The translations under genes and the position numbers were made by a program. Below are positions 1-5,333 of a stretch of 5,333 nt of DNA, piece after piece; within the stretch, counting starts at the first letter, position 1; each line of letters opens with the position of its first letter. Origin of the DNA: Alphaproteobacteria bacterium (GTDB lineage Bacteria; Pseudomonadota; Alphaproteobacteria; Rhizobiales; Beijerinckiaceae). The stretch spans positions 1-5,333 of the forward strand of contig RFXE01000130.1 of the NCBI GenBank assembly GCA_009921785.1, in the 5' to 3' direction. The notes under the pieces were generated by a model. It worked only from the letters and a program-made list of their open reading frames with translations, was not told the DNA's origin and did no database searches.

Positions 1-3000
1 TGCGCTCGAATTTCTGGTGCAAGGCGGATATTCACTCGCCCATTCCGTGATGATGCTTATTCCCGAAGCATGGGCGGGCAATCCTTTGATGGATGAACAG
101 CGCCGCGCGTTCTATGAATATCATGCGGCCTTGATGGAACCATGGGACGGTCCCGCAGCGATTGCGTTTACCGATGGTCGTCAAATTGGCGCGACCCTTG
201 ATCGCAACGGTTTGCGTCCTGCACGTTATTACGTGACCGATGACGGGCTTGTTGTCATGGCGTCGGAAATGGGTGTGTTGCCCGTTCCTGAAGAAAAGAT
301 CGTGACGAAATGGCGCCTGCAACCAGGTAAAATGTTGCTTGTCGATCTTGAAGAAGGCCGCATCGTTTCAGATGAGGAAATCAAAGAGTCGCTCGCTAAA
401 GCGCATCCTTATACGGAGTGGGTTGAAGCGACACAGATCGTGCTCGAAGATTTGCGCCCCGTTGAACCGCGCGCTGCCCGCACCGATGTCTCGCTGCTCG
501 ATCGTCAGCAAGCCTTTGGCTACACGCAAGAAGATTTGAAAATTCTTCTCGAGCCGATGGGCGCGAAGGGTGAAGAAGCGACGGGTTCGATGGGTACGGA
601 TACGCCGATCTCAGCGATGTCCGACAAGTCAAAGCTGCTTTACACTTATTTCAAGCAGAATTTCGCACAGGTTACGAACCCCCCGATCGACCCGATCCGT
701 GAAGAACTGGTAATGTCGCTTGTTTCCTTTATCGGACCGCGGCCGAATATTTTTGATCGCGAAGGCAATTCACGTCGCAAGCGGCTTGAAGTGCGTCAAC
801 CGATTCTGACCAATGGCGATCTCGAAAAGATCCGCTGCATCGGCCATTTCGAAGATTCATTCGATACAAAGACACTCGACATCACTTATCCGGTTGAGCA
901 AGGCGAAGCCGGTATGAATGAGGCGCTTGATCGTTTGTGCGAGCGCGCTGAAGCAGCTGTGAAAGGGCGTTACAACATCATCGTCCTGTCAGATCGTATG
1001 ATCGGACCGGATCGGATTCCGTTGCCCGCTCTTCTCGCGACTGCAGCGGTGCATCATCATTTGATCCGTAAGGGCCTGCGTACATCGGTCGGTCTCGTTG
1101 TTGAAACCGGTGAAGCGCGCGAAATTCATCACTTCGCTTGCCTTGCCGGTTATGGTGCTGAAGCGATCAATCCCTATCTCGCTTTCGAAACGCTTCATGC
1201 TCTTGCGAAGGATATGGGCCTCAAGCTCTCGCCCTATGAGATCGAAAAGCATTATATCAAGTCGATCGGCAAAGGTATTTTGAAGGTCATGTCCAAGATG
1301 GGCATCTCGACCTACCAATCCTATTGCGGCGCGCAGATTTTCGATGCGATTGGCTTGTCTGATTCCTTTATTTCGAAATATTTTGCCGGCACACATTCAC
1401 GAATTGGCGGCGTGGGCTTGAGCGAAATCTCCCGCGAAACAGTAACACGCCACGCGGATGCCTTCGGCAATAATCCCGTCTTGCGTAATGCGCTCGATGT
1501 GGGTGGTGAATATGCCTATCGCTTGCGTGGCGAAGCGCATGCCTGGTCGCCGCAATCGGTTGCGCTCTTGCAACATGCCGTTCGCGGTAACGCGCAAGAT
1601 AAATATCGCGACTATGCGAAACTCTTGAACGACCAAAGCGAGCATCTTCTAACGATCCGTGGTCTTTTCCGCATCAAGTCAGCGGAAGAAGATGGCCGCA
1701 AGCCTGTGACTATTGATGAAGTCGAATCCGCAAAGGATATCGTCAAGCGCTTTGCAACGGGCGCAATGTCCTTCGGCTCAATTTCGCGTGAAGCGCATAC
1801 GACGCTCGCGATTGCGATGAACCGCATCGGCGGTAAGTCAAACACAGGCGAAGGCGGTGAAGAAGCGGATCGCTTCAAGCCGCTCGCCAATGGCGACTCC
1901 ATGCGCTCGGCGATCAAGCAGGTCGCATCGGGTCGGTTTGGCGTGACGACAGAATATCTCGTCAATTCCGACATGATTCAAATTAAGATGGCGCAAGGGG
2001 CAAAGCCGGGTGAAGGCGGTCAGCTACCGGGCCATAAGGTCGACTCGACGATTGCGAAAGTGCGTCACTCGACACCGGGCGTGGGTTTGATTTCACCACC
2101 GCCGCATCACGATATTTATTCGATCGAAGATTTGGCACAGCTCATTTACGATCTGAAAAACGTCAATCCGACCGCGCAAGTCTCGGTGAAGCTCGTGTCG
2201 GAAATTGGCGTCGGCACGGTCGCTGCCGGTGTTTCGAAGGCACGTGCGGATCATGTGACGATTTCAGGCTTTGAAGGCGGCACAGGGGCCTCACCGCTCA
2301 CCTCCATCAAACATGCCGGTAGCCCTTGGGAAATCGGTCTTGCCGAAACACATCAAACGCTGGTGCTCAATAATTTGCGCTCGCGCATTGCCGTACAAGT
2401 TGATGGCGGTATCCGCACAGGACGCGACGTTATTATCGGGGCGCTTCTTGGTGCTGATGAATTCGGCTTTGCGACCGCACCTTTGATCGCCGCAGGCTGT
2501 ATCATGATGCGCAAGTGCCATTTGAACACCTGCCCTGTCGGGGTGGCGACGCAAGATCCTGTTTTGCGCAAGCGGTTTGTTGGACAGCCTGAGCATGTCA
2601 TTAATTTCTTCTTCTTCGTTGCTGAAGAAGTTCGTGAAATCATGGCAGAGCTCGGCTATCGCAAATTTGATGACATGGTCGGTCAGATGCAAATGCTGGA
2701 TCGTGATCGCGCAATCGATCATTGGAAGGCGAATGGTCTCGATTTCTCGAAGCTCTTCTCGAAGCCGCATGCTGCAAAGCTTGAGGACATTCGTCATTCG
2801 GCAACGCAAGATCATCACCTTGAATCGGTTCTTGATCGCACGCTGATTGAAAAGGCGAAAGACGCGCTCGACTCGAAAAAGAAAGTGTCGATCGAAGCTT
2901 CGATTAAGAGCCTCAATCGGACGACAGGTGCCATGCTCTCGGGCGAGGTTGCCAAGCGCTATGGCTTTAAGGGCCTTCCTGAAGACACGATCCATGTGAA

Positions 3001-3703
3001 GCTCAACGGCACAGCGGGCCAAAGCTTCGGGGCATGGGTCGCGAAGGGCGTGACGCTGGAACTCGAAGGTGAAGCGAATGATTATGTCGGCAAGGGCTTG
3101 TCCGGCGGCCGTCTCATTGTTTACCCGTCAAAACTAGCGAAGAAGATTGTGCCGGAAGAGTCGATCATTGTCGGCAATACGGTGCTTTACGGCGCGATTG
3201 CGGGCGAATGCTATTTCCGTGGTGTTGCAGGCGAACGCTTCGCCGTGCGCAACTCCGGCGCGATAGCCGTTGTTGAAGGCACAGGCGATCATGGCTGCGA
3301 ATATATGACAGGCGGTATTGTTGTTGTGCTCGGTAAGACTGGACGCAACTTCGCAGCTGGCATGTCGGGCGGTGTGGCTTATGTGCTCGATGAAGACGGC
3401 ACATTCGACAAGCGTTGCAACAAAGCGATGGTTGAACTCGAGCCCGTTCAACCCGAAGAAGCCGCTTTGTCAGAGCCGTTCGACGTGCTCTCGCATATGA
3501 CGCGGTATGATGCGGAGCGGTTGAAGATCCTTATCGAAAATCATGCACGCCATACGGGTTCAGCGCGCGCGCGTATGATCCTTGAAAATTGGTCAACCTA
3601 TCGCGGCAAATTCAAAAAAGTCATGCCGACAGAATATCGCCGCGCATTGCGTGAATTGATGGCCGAGAACGAGAACCGCCCGATGGCGGTTGCGGGAGAG
3701 TAA
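1..3703 (+). CDS. gltB: Glutamate synthase (NADPH) large subunit, 5'-truncated
   Basis: This subunit hydrolyses glutamine and channels the ammonia to 2-oxoglutarate at an FMN site, making glutamate in the cytoplasm. The first full codon is at 2, and 1,233 residues are visible to the TAA at 3701-3703. By analogy with the Azospirillum enzyme the domains run as follows: the end of the class II glutaminase domain (to about 460, with NGLRPARY at 206-229), the central domain (about 460-1535, including GSMGTDTP at 584-607), the FMN synthase barrel (about 1550-2865), and the C-terminal beta-helix with glycine repeats (about 3005-3367). Barrel motifs include FGSISREAH (1772-1798), SNTGEGGE (1838-1861), GGTGASP (2276-2296) and VDGGIRTG (2399-2422). 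The three [3Fe-4S] cysteines are encoded at 2498, 2516 and 2531 with the family spacing (C-x5-C-x4-C). The true start and the N-terminal catalytic Cys lie left of the window. The GTG at 17 is internal, within conserved coding sequence. No frameshift or missing motif is seen. It is followed directly by gltD. Confidence 0.97.
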   Translation, partial: ALEFLVQGGYSLAHSVMMLIPEAWAGNPLMDEQRRAFYEYHAALMEPWDGPAAIAFTDGRQIGATLDRNGLRPARYYVTDDGLVVMASEMGVLPVPEEKIVTKWRLQPGKMLLVDLEEGRIVSDEEIKESLAKAHPYTEWVEATQIVLEDLRPVEPRAARTDVSLLDRQQAFGYTQEDLKILLEPMGAKGEEATGSMGTDTPISAMSDKSKLLYTYFKQNFAQVTNPPIDPIREELVMSLVSFIGPRPNIFDREGNSRRKRLEVRQPILTNGDLEKIRCIGHFEDSFDTKTLDITYPVEQGEAGMNEALDRLCERAEAAVKGRYNIIVLSDRMIGPDRIPLPALLATAAVHHHLIRKGLRTSVGLVVETGEAREIHHFACLAGYGAEAINPYLAFETLHALAKDMGLKLSPYEIEKHYIKSIGKGILKVMSKMGISTYQSYCGAQIFDAIGLSDSFISKYFAGTHSRIGGVGLSEISRETVTRHADAFGNNPVLRNALDVGGEYAYRLRGEAHAWSPQSVALLQHAVRGNAQDKYRDYAKLLNDQSEHLLTIRGLFRIKSAEEDGRKPVTIDEVESAKDIVKRFATGAMSFGSISREAHTTLAIAMNRIGGKSNTGEGGEEADRFKPLANGDSMRSAIKQVASGRFGVTTEYLVNSDMIQIKMAQGAKPGEGGQLPGHKVDSTIAKVRHSTPGVGLISPPPHHDIYSIEDLAQLIYDLKNVNPTAQVSVKLVSEIGVGTVAAGVSKARADHVTISGFEGGTGASPLTSIKHAGSPWEIGLAETHQTLVLNNLRSRIAVQVDGGIRTGRDVIIGALLGADEFGFATAPLIAAGCIMMRKCHLNTCPVGVATQDPVLRKRFVGQPEHVINFFFFVAEEVREIMAELGYRKFDDMVGQMQMLDRDRAIDHWKANGLDFSKLFSKPHAAKLEDIRHSATQDHHLESVLDRTLIEKAKDALDSKKKVSIEASIKSLNRTTGAMLSGEVAKRYGFKGLPEDTIHVKLNGTAGQSFGAWVAKGVTLELEGEANDYVGKGLSGGRLIVYPSKLAKKIVPEESIIVGNTVLYGAIAGECYFRGVAGERFAVRNSGAIAVVEGTGDHGCEYMTGGIVVVLGKTGRNFAAGMSGGVAYVLDEDGTFDKRCNKAMVELEPVQPEEAALSEPFDVLSHMTRYDAERLKILIENHARHTGSARARMILENWSTYRGKFKKVMPTEYRRALRELMAENENRPMAVAGE
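3674..3691 (+). other. Stem-loop at the gltB-gltD junction
   Basis: AACCGCC (3674-3680) and GGCGGTT (3685-3691) form a perfect 7-bp stem around the tetraloop CGAT. The stem lies in the last codons of gltB and ends two bases before the gltD ribosome binding site. The pairing is seen directly. A role in gltD translation or mRNA processing is inference only. The GltB residues encoded here belong to a C-terminal tail that is usually poorly conserved, so the pairing is not obviously forced by protein sequence. Confidence 0.4.
3694..3700 (+). promoter_or_regulatory. Ribosome binding site of gltD
   Basis: GGGAGAG is a purine-rich Shine-Dalgarno sequence. Its GGGAG core lies six bases before the ATG at 3705. 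It supports that ATG over the in-frame TTG at 3690, which has no such site at the right distance. The site sits in the last two gltB codons, so ribosomes finishing gltB pass over it, which fits translational coupling. Confidence 0.75.
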
Positions 3704-3704
3704 T

Positions 3705-5123
3705 ATGGGCAAGGTCACTGGATTTATCGAAATCGATCGCCGCGACCGTAAATACGGGCCAGCGGCTGACCGCATCCGCAATTACAAGGAATTTGTGATT
3801 CCGCTTTCGGAAGAAGCAACACGCGATCAAGCCGCGCGCTGCATGAATTGCGGTATTCCTTATTGCCATAATGGCTGCCCGGTAAATAATCAGATTCCGG
3901 ATTGGAATGATCTTGTGTATCAGGGCGATTGGCAGGAGGCCGCGCGCAATTTGCACTCGACCAATAATTTCCCTGAATTCACCGGTCGTGTATGTCCTGC
4001 CCCATGCGAAGCGAGCTGCACACTCAATCTGAATGATCAACCCGTTACGATTAAAACGATCGAATGCGCGATTGTTGATCGCGCTTTTGCGGAAGGCTGG
4101 ATCAATCCGGAACCCGCACCGCGTTTGACCGGTAAGCGTGTAGCGATTGTCGGCTCAGGCCCTGCCGGTCTTGCTGCCGCACAACAACTCGCGCGCGCGG
4201 GCCATGAAGTTCATGTGTTCGAGAAAAACGGAAAGCCCGGCGGATTACTTCGCTATGGTATTCCTGATTTCAAAATGGAAAAGCAGCTGATCGATCGCCG
4301 CGTTAAGCAAATGGAAGCCGAAGGCGTTGTGTTCCATTGCAACGTGAATATCGGTATCGATAAGCCTGTTGCTGATCTCACGGCTTCTTATGATGCGGTT
4401 ATTCTTGCCGGTGGCTCGGAAAAGCCCCGCGATCTTCCGGTACCGGGACGTGAACTCTCCGGCATCCATTTCGCGATGGATTTTCTGCCGCAGCAAAATC
4501 GTCGCGTTGGCCATGAGCCTTTGAAATCAAACACACCCATCCTTGCCAATGGCAAACATGTTGTTGTGATCGGTGGTGGCGATACGGGTTCTGACTGCAT
4601 CGGTACATCGGTACGCCAAGGTGCATTGTCGGTGACGCAAATTGAAATCATGACAAAGCCACCCGAGAAAGAAGACAAGCTTCTCACATGGCCGAATTGG
4701 CCGATGAAGCTCAGAACTTCTTCAAGCCATGAAGAAGGCGCGGAGCGTGACTTCGCCGTCAACACCGTGTCATTCGATGGCGAAGACGGAAAAGTTACAG
4801 CGCTGACCTGCGTACGCGTAGATAATAAATTCCAACCTATCCCGGGAACCGAATTTAAACTGCGCGCTGATCTTGTGTTCTTGGCGATGGGCTTTGTCGC
4901 GCCGGTGCAAGAGGGCATGGTGAAAGATCTCGGCACCAAGCTTGATCCCCGCGGCAATGTCGCGGCCGATACGGTTCAATATAAAACAAGTGTCGATAAG
5001 GTTTTCGCTTGCGGTGATATGCGGCGCGGTCAATCACTTGTTGTATGGGCCATTCGCGAAGGTCGTCAGGCGGCTCATAGCGTCGATAAGCATTTGATGG
5101 GCACGACAACACTGCCGCGCTAA
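3705..5123 (+). CDS. gltD: Glutamate synthase (NADPH) small subunit
   Basis: This is the NADPH-oxidising subunit of GOGAT. It passes electrons from NADPH through FAD and iron-sulfur clusters to GltB. It is 472 residues, the usual length for bacterial GltD. The N-terminal Fe-S domain has Cys46, 49, 54 and 58, then Cys97, 101 and 105. That makes seven cysteines for two [4Fe-4S] clusters. By comparison with dihydropyrimidine dehydrogenase, Glu120 may supply the eighth ligand (inference). The FAD-binding GSGPAG is at residues 150-155, the NADPH-binding GGGDTG at 290-295, and the C-terminal FAD-contacting GD at 437-438, just before the family motif QSLVVWAIREGRQAA. Family signatures RYGIPDFKMEK (183-193) and LRTSSSHEEG (336-345) are intact. 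The ATG was chosen for its Shine-Dalgarno and the family-typical start MGKVTGF. It begins one base after the gltB stop, so the two are surely one operon. Other members of this flavoprotein family exist, but the pairing with gltB settles the identity. Confidence 0.97.
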   Translation: MGKVTGFIEIDRRDRKYGPAADRIRNYKEFVIPLSEEATRDQAARCMNCGIPYCHNGCPVNNQIPDWNDLVYQGDWQEAARNLHSTNNFPEFTGRVCPAPCEASCTLNLNDQPVTIKTIECAIVDRAFAEGWINPEPAPRLTGKRVAIVGSGPAGLAAAQQLARAGHEVHVFEKNGKPGGLLRYGIPDFKMEKQLIDRRVKQMEAEGVVFHCNVNIGIDKPVADLTASYDAVILAGGSEKPRDLPVPGRELSGIHFAMDFLPQQNRRVGHEPLKSNTPILANGKHVVVIGGGDTGSDCIGTSVRQGALSVTQIEIMTKPPEKEDKLLTWPNWPMKLRTSSSHEEGAERDFAVNTVSFDGEDGKVTALTCVRVDNKFQPIPGTEFKLRADLVFLAMGFVAPVQEGMVKDLGTKLDPRGNVAADTVQYKTSVDKVFACGDMRRGQSLVVWAIREGRQAAHSVDKHLMGTTTLPR

Positions 5124-5150
5124 GATAGGCTCTCTAGCTGTTCTAGCGCG
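5116..5150. repeat. Inverted repeat spanning two convergent stop codons
   Basis: CGCGCTA (5116-5122) pairs perfectly with TAGCGCG (5144-5150) across a 21-base loop. One arm contains most of the gltD TAA and the other the TAG of the opposing gene. Both proteins end in Arg (CGC) followed by TA, which explains much of the symmetry. No T run follows on either strand, so calling it an intrinsic terminator is weak. It is listed because it fills the only intergenic gap (5124-5142), where nothing else is seen. Confidence 0.3.
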
Positions 5151-5333
5151 CCTGCAACGCTTCAAGCACGCGCCGATTGGGATAACCATCAGGTCTCAAT
5201 CCGGCGCGTTGCTGAAAGTCACGGATCGCGTCCCGCGTCCGCGATCCGATACGACCATCCGGATCACCGACATCATAACCAAGCCGCGTCAAAGCGCGTT
5301 GCAATTCGATACGCTGCGCTAAAGCGAGAAGAG
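5143..5333 (-). CDS. Peptidoglycan-binding domain protein, C-terminal end; probable MltB-type lytic transglycosylase
   Basis: Reading the - strand from 5331 gives 62 residues ending at a TAG (complement of 5143-5145). The 5' part lies beyond the right edge. The fragment fits a PG_binding_1 (PF01471) repeat: LQRALTRLGYDVGDPDGRIG, then SRTRDAIRDFQ, then AGLRPDGYP, with the expected leucines, DG, T and FQ positions. This domain binds cell-wall peptidoglycan in the periplasm. The lead-in LALAQRIELQ and the ending shortly after the domain resemble the C-terminus of alphaproteobacterial MltB-family (GH103) lytic murein transglycosylases, which cleave glycan strands. That catalytic domain is not in view, so the family call is inference. 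Other enzymes with a C-terminal PG_binding_1 domain, such as amidases or L,D-transpeptidases, remain possible. It converges on gltD with 19 bases between the stops and appears functionally unrelated. Confidence 0.8.
   Translation of the reverse strand, partial: LLALAQRIELQRALTRLGYDVGDPDGRIGSRTRDAIRDFQQRAGLRPDGYPNRRVLEALQAR
5222..5248. repeat. 9-bp perfect inverted repeat in the - strand gene
   Basis: CGGATCGCG (5222-5230) and CGCGATCCG (5240-5248) are exact reverse complements separated by nine bases. The repeat lies inside the peptidoglycan-binding coding region, over the residues around GSRTRDAIR, and about 100 bases downstream of the gltD stop. No T tract follows. It may simply reflect the Arg- and Asp/Ile-rich codons (CGC, GAT/ATC). 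Confidence 0.35.

Noticed and set aside
17..19. GTG as a start codon for gltB
   Set aside because: The frame stays open upstream to the window edge, and the residues before it (ALEFL) continue the conserved glutaminase-domain segment. A start here would lack most of the amidotransferase domain.
2611..2630. CTTCTTC / GAAGAAG hairpin in gltB
   Set aside because: It arises from neighbouring Phe (TTC) and Glu (GAA) codons in the conserved FFFFVAEEV segment, so the protein sequence explains it.
2291..3022. 243-codon open frame on the - strand within gltB
   Set aside because: It lies wholly opposite the conserved FMN and [3Fe-4S] region, resembles no known domain, and is best explained as a shadow of gltB codon bias. 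The other antisense and out-of-frame ORFs were dropped for the same reason.
3690..3692. TTG as an alternative gltD start, adding five residues
   Set aside because: It has no Shine-Dalgarno at a suitable distance, whereas ATG at 3705 has GGGAG six bases upstream and gives the family-typical N-terminus.
4717..4737. 8-bp hairpin (CTTCTTCA / TGAAGAAG) in gltD, resembling the one in gltB
   Set aside because: It falls in the conserved LRTSSSHEEG coding motif, and the similarity to the gltB hairpin comes from simple TTC/GAA-type triplets. No T tract follows and there is no sign of function.
5143..5333. A novel small gene downstream of gltD
   Set aside because: The only good frame is on the - strand, open to the window edge, and it matches the end of a known peptidoglycan-binding domain. 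It is a cut-off known gene rather than a new small one.

Overview
The window carries ordinary core metabolism. It holds the 3' four-fifths of gltB and all of gltD, which encode the large and small subunits of NADPH-dependent glutamate synthase (GOGAT). At the right edge, on the opposite strand, is the C-terminal tail of a peptidoglycan-binding protein that is probably an MltB-type lytic murein transglycosylase. GC content is roughly half or slightly above, judged from a few hand-counted lines. The GltB and GltD sequences, and the neighbouring transglycosylase tail, look alphaproteobacterial and most like Hyphomicrobiales (Rhizobiales). That placement comes from remembered family sequences, not from a search.

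Layout: gltB runs from the left edge to 3703 on the + strand. It has lost about 270-310 N-terminal residues, including the glutaminase nucleophile. gltD follows at 3705-5123, one base after the gltB stop, with its ribosome binding site inside the end of gltB. A short GC-rich hairpin (3674-3691) sits directly upstream of that site. A 19-base gap then separates the gltD stop from the stop of the convergent - strand gene (5143-5333, cut by the right edge). A 7-bp dyad spans both stops. No intrinsic terminator with a T tract is visible.

How the genes work together: GltD takes electrons from NADPH onto FAD and passes them through two N-terminal iron-sulfur clusters to the [3Fe-4S] cluster and FMN of GltB. 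There, ammonia released from glutamine by the (mostly missing) amidotransferase domain is added to 2-oxoglutarate, giving two glutamates. The near-overlap of the two genes fits co-transcription and translational coupling. The third gene has no functional link to GOGAT visible here.

Both long reading frames are intact, with all recognised motifs present. There are no RNA genes, mobile elements, CRISPR arrays or promoters that can be supported, and no stretch over 300 bases lacks a gene. I found no sign of a new biological system. The findings are modest structural observations.
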